Shown here piece by piece: positions 10,639-25,231 of a stretch of DNA of 64,000 bases (positions are counted from its first letter, which is position 1; every line of letters begins with the position of its first letter). This DNA is from Luidia sarsii (Eukaryota; Echinodermata; Asteroidea; Paxillosida; Luidiidae), in assembly GCA_949987565.1 (NCBI GenBank), contig OX465110.1:19652773-19716772 (forward strand), given 5' to 3'. The notes below the pieces were generated by a model that had not been told where the DNA came from, did not search any database, and worked only from the letters and a program-made list of their open reading frames with translations. A program made the position numbers and the translations under genes.

Positions 10639-12325
10639 TTCTTCAAACTGAACAATGTGGACGAAAGTATCACACTAAAAGAGGTCTCAGTCACTTTGTC
10701 CACACCACAGACTATTAGAATAATTATAGAGAAGGTTGATCAAGCCTGTCATTTCGGTAAGATTACCCGCTTTTGTTGACGTCCGCGGCGCACCGCGCAG
10801 TAAGCACCGTCACCTATTTTCGTCAGTGGTGTTTATAGTAAGGTGTCCCAGTGTAGCCAAACGCAAAATAAATTCTTAAATTAACTCAAAATGCTGTGTG
10901 GCACTATTAAATTCTTCCCTGTATGTTTTTTTGTGTTCATCTTTGTTTTTGTTTTTCCACACTGCTTCTAACACTTTCCTCAAATCATTCATAATTTATG
11001 CTTAAAACGTATTGGTCTTGTTGATGTCTTCTTTTGTGACGTTTAAAAAAAAATCCACAATCCTCTTTCTCACTGCTTCTTCAGTTATAACCTTTCCAAA
11101 TTTCACTCAAGAGACACATTTCCTCCTTCTTGGTACTTTCTCTAGCTGCTCTTTTATTTTTTTCATTTTTTTAAAAAGACTATTGGGCCATGTTACTTTT
11201 TGTCTTTAAATAATAATAATAAAAAATATTTAAAAAATTATATAAGCGAGACGCCCTATAGTAGCCTCCATAGTTTTTACCCAGAACGGACTGCCTCAAG
11301 TTGCGTGATATATTTTTTTTCTACGGATGTTGGGGTTTGTTATGGTACACTCAGATTTTTTTTAGGACCAACACTAAAGAAAACTGGAGCTTCGAAGCAA
11401 CTGCCAATTTTGTACCTAGGAAAATAGACCCCTAAAGAGCAACTTTTTGAATAACACGAGTTTGGCCTACTGGAAAAGCCTTAAATGTCCACATTTTCGG
11501 TGACGGACAAGAGCAGGAAACCAACTGTAAGATATGAAGTCTGAGATCGTTATACGGAGTTGTTTTCATAGTGCGATGTGAGTTAGAATGCTAAGCGTCG
11601 ATAACGTGTAGCGTCGAAAACGGGGGTTCCCACGATACAAGGTAGACCAAATTCATCCACGGCCAAGCGAGTGAACTCTAACCATAGAGCAAGACATGCT
11701 CTAACCAACATACACAACGCTACCCTCCTGAAGCGTTGCGCGCCGCCATTGTTCGACCGCGTATTTTGTGCACGAGCAACGCGCGGTGTCCTATCCAGTC
11801 TTTATTATGGAGATCAATGAGTTTGACCCTAACCGTAACCGTAACACTAACCGTAACGCTAACCCTAACCCAAACAACCCTAATCCTAACCCTAACCCAA
11901 ACAATGCTAATTAATCCTTACCCTAATCCTAATCCTAATTCTAATCCTAACCCTAACCACCCTAATCCTAAACCTAACCCTAATCCTAATCCTAACCCTC
12001 ACTCTATCCCTAACACTAACCCAACCCTAACTCTAACCGTAACCGTAACCGTAACCCTAACTGTAACACCCTAAGCCTAACCTACACTGGTTTACAAAAC
12101 ATGTCCTTGTATAGTCCCCACACAATTAACGGAGTACCAGCGATGGTGGTTGAGCGTCATATGTCGGTTCTGTTATATATCACCTCATCGTGCATGGATT
12201 GTCGGCCGACTGCAGAAAACTCGTAGACCTATTATAATGTTTAGCCTTTTTTACGAGGTTCCTCGGTGTGAGGTTTCAAATCCAGGCCCACTCAAATTGA
12301 CATTTTCATTGCTTCATTACCTTCA
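10639..12325. repeat. 1.69-kb duplicated segment, copy 2
   Basis: Second copy of 8437-10123. Downstream sequence diverges abruptly at 12326 (ATGACAAATG against AAGGTGATAT in copy 1), which defines the duplication edge. Confidence 0.95.
11828..12074 (+). repeat. Degenerate telomere-like CCCTAA tract, copy 2
   Basis: Same tract as 9626-9872 with almost no differences (for example CCCTAACACT against CCCAAACACT), so the duplication is recent. Confidence 0.85.
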
Positions 12326-12343
12326 TGACAAATGAATGAATTT

Positions 12344-12486
12344 GCTTCGCGCATGCGCACCTATAGCTCAGCCACGGCGGTTAGTGTCATACGTCGTGAC
12401 GCTTATATGCCTCCTTATCACGAGGTTAAACACGACGTATGACACTTAACCACCGTGGCTGAGCTATAGGTGCGCATGCGCGAAGC
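12344..12486. repeat. Inverted repeat with ~57-bp arms
   Basis: GCTTCGCGCATGCGCACC and the following CTATAGCTCAGCCACGG pair with their complements at 12429-12486; the loop is ~25 bp. The CACGACGTATGACAC motif in the stem also occurs near 7531, linking it to the neighbouring element family. Confidence 0.88.
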
Positions 12487-12555
12487 CAGGTTTTGCTGAG
12501 GCCTCCCCAATTCATTCATTCATTTCTCAGGTAGTTACAGGCACAAGCACAAAAC

Positions 12556-12830
12556 AACCCTCACCCTTATCCTAATCCTAACCCTAACAACCCTAATCCT
12601 GAACCTAACCCTAATCCTAATCCTAACTCTATCGGTAACGCTAACACAACCCGAACTGTAACTCTAACCGTAACCATAACCCTAACCGTAGCGCCCTAAG
12701 CCTGACCTACGCTGGTTTACAAAACACGTCCTTGTATAGTGCCCACACAATTTACGGGATACCAGCATGGCTGAACGACGGTGGTTAAGCGTCATATTAT
12801 GTCGGTCCTGTTATATATCTCTCCGTTGTA
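12556..12830 (+). repeat. Third, diverged telomere-like tract with its 3' flank
   Basis: A shorter CCCTAA-type tract is followed by a flank containing CTGGTTTACAAAACACGTCC and CTGTTATATATC. The flank matches the sequence after tracts 1 and 2 at lower identity, so the tract and flank form one older repeat unit. Confidence 0.75.
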
Positions 12831-12849
12831 CCTCAGTGGGTTCCTCAGA

Positions 12850-14280
12850 AAATTGAAACAGTAAAAGCCTGCACGATCGTTAAATTAAAAAAAACCAAAT
12901 TCTGGCACGGAAATAATTTATCCTGCTCTCCAAAATATACAGGGCATGATGTGGTGTACAATGAAGGCCTACATGCGTGAATCTTTTTCTGTGTCGGCCT
13001 AAAATTACGATGCTCCGCGGTTTGACCGTGTTGTTGTCAGTGACGTCGGCCGTGGCGCACGGTCAGGAAACTGCTGCTGCACGGAACATGTCGGTCATTT
13101 CCCCTCCGTACTCCATAGCTCTACGAAATTACTTCTGTATCTCACACAACTTTTCAAACCAAAATTACCCTTAATTCTCCTAATCAAAGAACATGCGGAT
13201 CTTTACATGATGTAGGTGTGTTTTCCCCCAGATTTTATTTCCTTTTGTAAAAAAAACCCACGTGTACATGGATATAAAGGGCCTAATCACCAATACCGTG
13301 AAACCGACATTAGATTTTTGTGGGTGCTGCTGCTCATTTTCATTATTTTTGGGGGTACGAAAAGGAAAATCTCCACAAAGAAGCCGTGAATGAATGGTTA
13401 CACTATGGAGGAAGGGTTACACTTTGAATTTGCTGATTGATCACTCATGCACAGATTTCCATATTACTTTTATTAGGCCTATATCCATTTTCATGAAATC
13501 AGTTAGAATCATTTTGCTTTTGAGAATTGTAAAGCTGTTTTTTTTTCTTCAGTAGCCTACATTTGATGTAGTGTATATCTAATCATAACTGAATTTCAAA
13601 TGAATCATTTTTGCTTTTGGTGATCAGGAAAATAGTTGGTTTCCAAGAAGACCCAAATGGCCTTGCTATTCTGGCAACAAATTGATTCATATGTAAACAA
13701 TAAAAACAAATTCAGCCATGGAGCAGTATGAGCACATTGCAGATCAGAATTTTGACATGAAAACTTTTACCATGAATGTCTTATCAATCACCAGGTCAAG
13801 ATTCCCCATGAGGCCATAACATCTCATTATTTTTCTCTTAAAAGAAACACCGATAATGCCCCGGAAATGCTCCAAAATGAACCAGAGACCATCTTAGGTG
13901 GAACATTTTCAGGGGCCCTTAGTGGACCCCGGACCCAACGCCGTCAAGTGTTTCGCGATTTGCGCGAAGCACACTCAGTGGTCCCTTAGCATGCTTAGGG
14001 CAAAAAGCCCCACACTTTCTCCATTTATTTCCACTAATCATCGGAGCGGTATAACTGCAAACCTAAGGCATAATATTTCATTGGTAATGACTACGGTTCG
14101 TTTTTACACTGTATTGACTGGAACAAAGTCTTCATTTTTTTTTCAAATGTGAAATGATAAAAATTCTTGAATATTGAATTTGTTTATAATTATGTGATTC
14201 TCAATATAATGTTGCGGTATTTTTTAAATGTCTCCCGTGTTTACCATCATAGCAAACAATATATATTCATGTACATTGCC
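12850..14280. other. Region with no confident gene
   Basis: Mixed sequence. A short plus-strand frame from 13011 begins MLRGLTVLLSVTSAVAHG, which resembles a signal peptide. It ends at 13174 without a recognisable domain or clear splice donor, so it is not called as a gene. Confidence 0.4.
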
Positions 14281-14290
14281 GTGCATGCTT

Positions 14291-15122
<832 letters not shown>

Positions 15123-15163
15123 AAGGAAGGTCTCGACTACAACACTGGTAAGCATGTAACAGA

Positions 15164-15890
15164 GTTCTGGAAGCGTGTCAGAGGTCATGACTGTACAAAG
15201 TGAAAGCTAGTACAGTAGGCAACAACTCAATTGACAGAATATTACATATCATAGTGATACTAAGAAGAAACCAAACATTTATTTTTAAAAAACCGCGCAA
15301 TTTGCGAGCCATTCTGTAAGGCTGTCTACAATTACTGCTTGATTAAATCTTTTGAGACTATGCCTTCAGATCTGCCACAGCAACCCTTTAGAAAGCTAAT
15401 GAAGGATGCTACGCGGTTGCATCGACTAATTATTTTTCTGCAGTTACAACGAGAAGCGAATATTGAACATGAAGATGCCCTGACCGCGTTGGATCCTCCA
15501 TGTCCCCGGCCCCTGTTATTCCATCGTATATACGGCTTGTCCAAAATATACAGACGATTTAAAAGAAGATACCGCTATGTGAAAGCCTTGGCGGTATTTC
15601 TGATCATTACAATTCATGACACTTTTGTTCTAAAAGAATGTAGGCCTACATGTAGATTGACCGTACCTTTTTCTCCCACGGCATTTGGTACTTTTAATTG
15701 TCTTTAATCTCCCCTTTTAATGGAAAAACACAACATTGGTCGAAGTGAAAGAATAGCATCCGTACGTTGTCTGATCCAACATATGCCTTAAAATTCAAAC
15801 TGTGAACAATTCAGTTTCGAGAAAATAGTGAAAACCGCTTCATTTGAAATACAGCATTTTACGCAGAAAGATTTCAGTGCGAGATTTCGA
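15164..15890 (+). repeat. Composite satellite core, copy 1
   Basis: ~727-bp core starting TTCTGGAAGCGTGTCAGAGG and ending at GAGATTTCGA, directly before the 35-bp array. Found five times (one truncated). Confidence 0.93.
15339..15707 (+). other. 122-codon open frame in the core (repeated in other copies)
   Basis: Frame starting MIKSFE and ending FGTFNCL, basic in the middle (IYRRFKRRYRYVK), with a short hydrophobic patch (ALAVFLIITI). I do not recognise it. Equivalent frames lie at 19509-19877, 22110-22478 and 23854-24222, and a chimeric one at 18326-18688 runs into the 35-bp repeat. Differences between copies are mostly amino-acid-changing (T/A, Q/L, C/S, R/G, L/V, P/S), which does not suggest selection for a protein. 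No promoter or splice context was seen. Confidence 0.25.
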
Positions 15891-18064
15891 GAGCTCACCC
15901 ATGGCACACCAGGTCATGTTATATAGAGCTCACCCATGGCACACCAGGCCATGTTATACAGAGCTCACCCATGGCACACCAGGTCATGTTACATAGAGCT
16001 CACCCATGGCACACCAGGCCATGTTACATAGAGCTCACCCATGGCACACCAGGTCATGTTATATAGAGCTCACCCATGGCACACCAGGTCATGTTATATA
16101 GAGCTCACCCATGGCACACCTGGCCATGTTACATAGAGCTCACCCATGGCACACCAGGCCATGTTATATACAGCTCACCCATGGCACACCAGGTCATGTT
16201 ACATAGAGCTCACCCATGGCACACCAGGTCATGTTATATAGAGCTCACCCATGGCACACCAGGTCATGTTACATAGAGCTCACCCATGGCACACCAGGTC
16301 ATGTTACATAGAGCTCACCCATGGCACACCAGGTCATGTTACATAGAGCTCACCCATGGCACACCAGGTCATGTTACATAGAGCTCACCCATGGCACACC
16401 AGGTCATGTTACATAGAGCTCACCCATGGCACACCAGGTCATGTTATATAGAGCTCACCCAAGGCACACCAGGCCATGTTATATAGAGCTCACACATGGC
16501 ACACCAGGCCATGTTATATAGAGCTCACCCATGGCACACCAGGCCATGTTACATAGAGCTCACCCATGGCACACCAGGCCATGTTACATAGAGCTCACCC
16601 ATGGCACACCAGGTCATGTTACATAGAGCTCACCCATGGCACACCAGGTCATGTTATATAGAGCTCACCCATGGCACACCAGGCCATGTTACATAGAGCT
16701 CACCCATGGCACACCAGGCCATGTTATATAGAGCTCACCCGTGGCACACCAGGCCATGTTATATAGAGCTCACCCATGGCACACCAGGCCATGTTAAATA
16801 GAGATCACCCATGGCACACCAGGCCATGTTACATAGAGCTCACCCATGGCACACCAGGCCATGTTATATAGAGCTTACCCATGGCACACCAGGCCATGTT
16901 ATATACAGCTCGCCCATGGCACACCAGGCCATGTTATATAGAGCTCACCCATGGCACACCAGGTCATGTTATATAGAGCTCACCCATGGCACACCAGGTC
17001 ATGTTATATAGAGCTCACCCATGGCACACCAGGTCATGTTATATAGAGCTCGATCGCCCATGGCACACCAGGTCATGTTATATAGAGCTCACCCATGGCA
17101 CACCAGGCCATGTTACATAGAGCTCACCCATGGCACACCAGGCCATGTTACATAGAGCTCACCTATGGCACACCAGGTCATGTTACATAGAGCTCACCCA
17201 TGGCACACCAGGTCATGTTATATAGAGCTCACCCATGGCACACCAGGTCATGTTACATAGAGCTCACCCATGGCACACCAGGTCATGTTACATAGAGCTC
17301 ACCCATGGCACACCAGGTCATGTTACATAGAGCTCACCCATGGCACACCAGGTCATGTTACATAGAGCTCACCCATGGCACACCAGGTCATGTTACATAG
17401 AGCTCACCCATGGCACACCAGGTCATGTTATATAGAGCTCACCCAAGGCACACCAGGCCATGTTATATAGAGCTCACACATGGCACACAAGGCCATGTTA
17501 TATAGAGCTCACCCATGGCACACCAGGCCATGTTACATAGAGCTCACCCATGGCACACCAGGCCATGTTACATAGAGCTCACCCATGGCACACCAGGTCA
17601 TGTTACATAGAGCTCACCCATGGCACACCAGGTCATGTTATATAGAGCTCACCCATGGCACACCAGGCCATGTTACATAGAGCTCACCCATGGCACACCA
17701 GGCCATGTTATATAGAGCTCACCCGTGGCACACCAGGCCATGTTATATAGAGCTCACCCATGGCACACCAGGCCATGTTAAATAGAGATCACCCATGGCA
17801 CACCAGGTCATGTTAAATAGAGCTCACCCATGGCACACCAGGCCATGTTATATAGAGCTTACCCATGGCACACCAGGCCATGTTATATACAGCTCGCCCA
17901 TGGCACACCAGGCCATGTTATATAGAGCTCACCCATGGCACACCAGGCCATGTTACATAGAGCTCACCATTGGCACACCAGGCCATGTTAAATAGAGCTT
18001 ACCCATGGCACACCAGGCCATGTTACATAGAGCTCACCCATGGCACACCTGGCCATGTTAAATA
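15891..18064 (+). repeat. 35-bp satellite array 1 (~62 copies)
   Basis: Unit begins GAGCTCACCCATGGCACACC and ends CATGTTATATA or CATGTTACATA. Two positions are dimorphic throughout (GGCCATG/GGTCATG and TTATATA/TTACATA). A multi-unit block including the AAGGCACACC and CACACATGG variants appears twice (about 16450 and 17435), so there was internal segmental duplication at a ~985-bp offset. Confidence 0.97.
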
Positions 18065-18070
18065 GAGACT

Positions 18071-18123
<53 letters not shown>

Positions 18124-18151
18124 TGAGACCGAGACCGAGACCGAGACCGAG
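18065..18151 (+). repeat. GAGACC hexamer array (short)
   Basis: ~14 hexamers with two GAGACT variants, joined directly to core copy 2. Confidence 0.95.
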
Positions 18152-18607
18152 TTCTGGAAGCGTGTCAGAGGTCATGACTGTACAAAGTGAAATCTAGTAG
18201 AGTAGGCAACAACTCAATTGACAAAATATTACATATCATAGTGATGCTAAGAAGAAACCAAAAATTTATTTTAACAAAAACGCGCAATTTGCGAGCCATT
18301 CTGTAAGGCTGTCTGCAATTACTGCTTGATTAAATCCTTTGAGGCAATGCCTTCAGATCTGCCACAGCTACCCTTTAGAAAGTTAATGAAGGATGCTACG
18401 CGGTTGCATCGACTAATTATTTTTCTGCAGTTACAACGAGAAGCGAATATTGAACATGAAGATGCCCTGACCGCGTTGGATCCTCCAAGTCCCCGGCCCC
18501 TGTTATTCCATCGTATATACGGCTTGTCCAAAATATACAGACGATTTAAAAGAAGATACCGCTATGTGAAAGCCTTGGCGGTATTTCTGATCATTACAAT
18601 TCATGAC
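18152..18607 (+). repeat. Composite satellite core, copy 2 (3'-truncated)
   Basis: Identical in layout to the other cores up to ATTACAATTCATGAC, where it jumps straight into ATGTTATATAGAGC of the 35-bp repeat. The CATGA/CATGT microhomology at the joint suggests a recombination deletion of the last ~270 bp. Confidence 0.93.
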
Positions 18608-19247
18608 ATGTTATATAGAGCTCACCCGTGGCACACCAGGCCATGTTATATAGAGCTCACCCATGGCACACCAGGCCATGTTAAATAGAGATCACCCATG
18701 GCACACCAGGCCATGTTACATAGAGCTCACCCATGGCACACCAGGTCATGTTATATAGAGCTCACCCATGGCACACCAGGCCATGTTACATAGAGCTCAC
18801 CCATGGCACACCAGGCCACGTTAAATAGGGATCACCCATGGCACACCAGGCCATGTTACATAGAGCTCACCCATGGCACACCAGGTCATGTTATATAGAG
18901 CTCACCCATGGCACACCAGGCCATGTTATATAGAGCTCACCCATGGCACACCAGGCCATGTTACATAGAACTCACCCATGGCACACCAGGTCATGTTATA
19001 TAGAGCTCACCCACGGCACACCAGGCCATGTTATATAGAGCTCACCCATGGCACACCAGGCCATGTTATATAGAGCTCACCCATGGCACACCAGGCCATG
19101 TTATATAGAGCTCACCCATGGCACACCAGGCCATGTTACATAGAGCTCACCATTGGCACACCAGGCCATGTTAAATAGAGCTTACCCATGGCACACCAGG
19201 CCATGTTACATAGAGCTCACCCATGGCACACCTGGCCATGTTAAATA
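18608..19247 (+). repeat. 35-bp satellite array 2 (~18 copies)
   Basis: Same unit as array 1, ending with the CACCTGGCCATGTTAAATA variant that precedes every GAGACC array. Confidence 0.96.
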
Positions 19248-19253
19248 GAGACT

Positions 19254-19306
<53 letters not shown>

Positions 19307-19334
19307 TGAGACCGAGACCGAGACCGAGACCGAG
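19248..19334 (+). repeat. GAGACC hexamer array (short)
   Basis: Same length and same GAGACT variant positions as 18065-18151, so the two short arrays are copies of one event. Confidence 0.95.
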
Positions 19335-20060
19335 TTCTGGAAGCGTGTCAGAGGTCATGACTGTACAAAGTGAAAGCTAGTAGAGTAGGCAACAACTCAA
19401 TTGACAAAATATTACATATCATAGTGATGCTGAGAAGAAACCAAAAATTTATTTTAACAAAAACGCGCAATTTGCGAGCCATTCTGTAAGGCTGTCTGCA
19501 ATTACTGCTTGATTAAATCCTTTGAGGCAATGCCTTCAGATCTGCCACAGCTACCCTTTAGAAAGTTAATGAAGGATGCTACGCGGTTGCATCGACTAAT
19601 TATTTTTCTGCAGTTACAACGAGAAGCGAATATTGAACATGAAGATGCCCTGACCGCGTTGGATCCTCCAAGTCCCCGGCCCCTGTTATTCCATCGTATA
19701 TACGGCTTGTCCAAAATATACAGACGATTTAAAAGAAGATACCGCTATGTGAAAGCCTTGGCGGTATTTCTGATCATTACAATTCATGACACTTTTGTTG
19801 TAAAAGAATGTAGGCCTACATGTAGATTGACCGTACCTTTTTCTCCCACGGCATTTGGTACTTTTAATTGTCTTTAATCTCCCCTTTTAATGGAAAAACA
19901 CAACATTGGTCGAAGTGAAAGAATAGCATCCGTACGTTGTCTGATCCAACATATGCCTTAAAATTCAAACTGTGAACAATTCAGTCTCGAGAAAATAGTG
20001 AAAACCGCTTCATTTGAAATACAGCATTTTATGCAGAAAGATTTCAGTGCGAGATTTCGA
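19335..20060 (+). repeat. Composite satellite core, copy 3
   Basis: Full-length core with the 122-codon frame at 19509-19877. Confidence 0.93.
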
Positions 20061-20828
20061 GAGTTTACCCATGGCACACTAGGTCATGTTATATAGAGCT
20101 CGCACATGGCACACCAGGTCATGTTATATAGAGCTCACCCATGGCACACCAGGTCATGTTACATAGAGCTCACCCATGGCACACCAGGTCATGTTACATA
20201 GAGCTCACCCATGGCACACCAGGTCATGTTATACAGAGCTCAACCATGGCACACCAGGCCATATTATATAGAGCTCACCCATGGCACACCAGGTCATGTT
20301 ATATAGAGCTCACCCATGACACACCAGGCCATATTATATAGAGCTCACCCATGGCACACCAGGCCATGTTATATAGAGCTCACCCATGACACACCAGGCC
20401 ATGTTACATAGAGCTCACCCATTGCACACCAGGCCATGTTATATAGAGCTCACCCATGGCACACCAGGCCATGTTACATAGAGCTCACCCATGGCACACC
20501 AGGCCATGTTATATAGAGCTCACCCATGGCACACCAGGCCATGTTACATAGAGTTTACCCATGGCACACCAGGCCATGTTACATAGAGCTCACCCATGGC
20601 ACACCAGGCCATGTTATATAGAGCTCACCCACGGCACACCAGGCCATGTTATATAGAGCTCACCCATGGCACACCAGGTCATGTTACATAGAGCTCACCC
20701 ATGGCACACCAGGTCATGTTAAATAGAGCTTACCCATGGCACACCAGGCCATGTTACATAGAGCTCACCCATGGCACACCTGGCCATGTTATAGAGCTCA
20801 CCCATGGCACACCAGGCCATGTTAAATA
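20061..20828 (+). repeat. 35-bp satellite array 3 (~22 copies)
   Basis: Starts with a GAGTTTACCC variant shared with array 5. One shortened unit lies near 20790. Confidence 0.96.
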
Positions 20829-21935
<1,107 letters not shown>

Positions 21936-22661
21936 TTCTGGAAGCGTGTCAGAGGTCATGACTGTACAAAGTGAAAGCTAGTAGAGTAGGCAACAACTCA
22001 ATTGACAAAATATTACATATCATAGTGATACTAAGAAGAAACCAACAATTTATTTTAACAAAAACGCGCAATTTGCGAGCCATTCTGTAAGGCTGTCTGC
22101 AATTACTGCTTGATTAAATCCTTTGAGGCAATGCCTTCAGATCTGCCACAGCTACCCTTCAGAAAGTTAATGAAGGATGCTACGCGGTTGCATCGACTAA
22201 TTATTTTTCTGCAGTTACAACGAGAAGCGAATATTGAACATGAAGATGCCCTGACCGCGTTGGATCCTCCATGTCCCCGGCCCCTGTTATTCCATCGTAT
22301 ATACGGCTTGTCCAAAATATACAGACGATTTAAAAGAAGATACCGCTATGTGAAAGCCTTGGCGGTATTTCTGATCATTACAATTCATGACACTTTTGTT
22401 CTAAAAGAATGTAGGCCTACATGTAGATTGACCGTACCTTTTTCTCCCACGGCATTTGGTACTTTTAATTGTCTTTAATCTCCCCTTTTAATGGAAAAAC
22501 ACAACATTGGTCGAAGTGAAAGAATAGCATCCGTACGTTGTCTGATCCAACATATGCCTTAAAATTCAAACTGTGAACAATTCAGTTTCGAGAAAATAGT
22601 GAAAACCGCTTCATTTGAAATACAGCATTTTACGCAGAAAGATTTCAGTGCGAGATTTCGA
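21936..22661 (+). repeat. Composite satellite core, copy 4
   Basis: Full-length core with the 122-codon frame at 22110-22478. Its 3' end and the following 35-bp units match copy 1 more closely than copy 3. Confidence 0.93.
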
Positions 22662-23424
22662 GAGCTCACCCATGGCACACCAGGTCATGTTATATAGAGC
22701 TCACCCATGGCACACCAGGCCATGTTATACAGAGCTCACCCATGGCACACCAGGTCATGTTACATAGAGCTCACCCATGGCACACCAGGCCATGTTACAT
22801 AGAGCTCACCCATGGCACACCAGGTCATGTTATATAGAGCTCACCCATGGCACACCAGGTCATGTTATATAGAGCTCACCCATGGCACACCTGGCCATGT
22901 TACATAGAGCTCACCCATGGCACACCAGGTCATGTTAAATAGAGCTTACCCATGGCACACCAGGCCATGTTACATAGAGCTCACCAATGGCACACCAGGC
23001 CATGTTACATAGAGCTCACCCATGGCACACCAGGTCATGTTAAATAGAGCTTACCCATGGCACACCGGGCCATGTTAAATAGGGCTCACCCATACCAGGC
23101 CATGTTACATAGAGCTCACCCATGGCACACCAGGCCATGTTATAGAGCTCACCCATGGCTCACCAGACCATGTTACATAGAGCTCACCCATGGCACACCA
23201 TGCCATGTTATATAGAGCTCACCCATGGCACACCAGGCCATGTTACATAGAGCTCACCCATGGCACACCAGGTCATGTTATATAGAGCTCACCCATGGCA
23301 CACCAGGTCATGTTATATAGAGCTCACCCATGGCACACCAGGTCATGTTAAATACAGCTTACCCATGGCACACCAGGCCATGTTACATAGAGCTCACCCA
23401 TGGCACACCTGGCCATGTTAAATA
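22662..23424 (+). repeat. 35-bp satellite array 4 (~22 copies)
   Basis: The first seven units follow the same variant order as the start of array 1. Two shortened units lie near 23090 and 23150. Confidence 0.96.
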
Positions 23425-23679
<255 letters not shown>

Positions 23680-24405
23680 TTCTGGAAGCGTGTCAGAGGT
23701 CATGACTGTACAAAGTGAAAGCTAGTAGAGTAGGCAACAACTCAATTGACAAAATATTACATATCATAGTGATACTGAGAAGAAACCAAACATTTATTCT
23801 AACAAAAACGCGCAATTTGCGAGCCATTCTGTAAGGCTGTCTGCAATTACTGCTTGATTAAATCCTTTGAGGCAATGCCTTCAGATCTGCCACAGCTACC
23901 CTTTAGAAAGTTAATGAAGGATGCTACGCGGTTGCATCGACTAATTATTTTTCTGCAGTTACAACGAGAAGCGAATATTGAACATGAAGATGCCCTGACC
24001 GCGTTGGATCCTCCATGTCCCCGGCCCCTGTTATTCCATCGTATATACGGCTTGTCCAAAATATACGGACGATTTAAAAGAAGATACCGCTATGTGAAAG
24101 CCTTGGCGGTATTTCTGATCATTACAATTCATGACACTTTTGTTGTAAAAGAATGTAGGCCTACATGTAGATTGACCGTATCTTTTTCTCCCACGGCATT
24201 TGGTACTTTTAATTGTCTTTAATCTCCCCTTTTAATGGAAAAACACAACATTGGTCGAAGTGAAAGAATAGCATCCGTACGTTGTCTGATCCAACATATG
24301 CCTTAAAATTCAAACTGTGAACAATTCAGTGTCGAGAAAATAGTGAAAACCGCTTCATTTGAAATACAGCATTTTATGCAGAAAGATTTCAGTGCGAGAT
24401 TTCGA
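23680..24405 (+). repeat. Composite satellite core, copy 5
   Basis: Full-length core with the 122-codon frame at 23854-24222. Its 3' end (TTATGCAGAAAG, GAGTTTACCC) matches copy 3. Confidence 0.93.
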
Positions 24406-25231
24406 GAGTTTACCCATGGCACACTAGGTCATGTTATATAGAGCTCGCACATGGCACACCAGGTCATGTTATATAGAGCTCACCCATGGCACACCAGGTC
24501 ATGTTACATAGAGCTCACCCATGGCACACCAGGCCATGTTATATAGAGCTCACCCATGACACACCAGGCCATGTTACATAGAGCTCACCCATTGCACACC
24601 AGGCCATGTTATATAGAGCTCACCCATGGCACACCAGGCCATGTTACATAGAGCTCACCCATGGCACACCAAGCCATGTTACATAGAGCTCACCCATGGC
24701 ACACCAGGTCATGTTACATAGAGCTCACCCATGGCACACCAGGCCATGTAATATAGAGCTCACCCATGACACACCAGGCCATGTTACATAGAGCTCACCC
24801 ATTGCACACCAGGCCATGTTACATAGAGCTCACCCATGGCACACCAGGCCATGTTACATAGAGCTCACCCATGGCACACCAGGCCATGTTATATAGAGCT
24901 CACCCATGGCACACCAGGCCATGTTACATAGAGTTTACCCATGGCACACCAGGCCATGTTACATAGAGCTCACCCATGGCACACCAGGTCATGTTATATA
25001 GAGCTCACCCATGGCACACCAGGCCATGTCATAGAGCTCACCCATGGCACACCAGGTCATGTTATACAGAGCTCGCCCATGGCACACCGGGTCATGTTAT
25101 ACAGAGCTCGCCCATGGCACACCAGGCCATGTTACATAGAGCTCACCCATGGCACACCAGGTCATGTTATACAGAGCTCGCCCATGGCACACCAGGCCAT
25201 GTTACACAGAGCTCGCCAATGGCACACCAGG
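24406..25231 (+). repeat. 35-bp satellite array 5 (~23 copies), right end of the composite satellite
   Basis: Ends with increasingly varied units (GAGCTCGCCC, CCAATGG) before unique sequence at GCTTGATCAAAAG. The variation fits an array edge. Confidence 0.95.
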
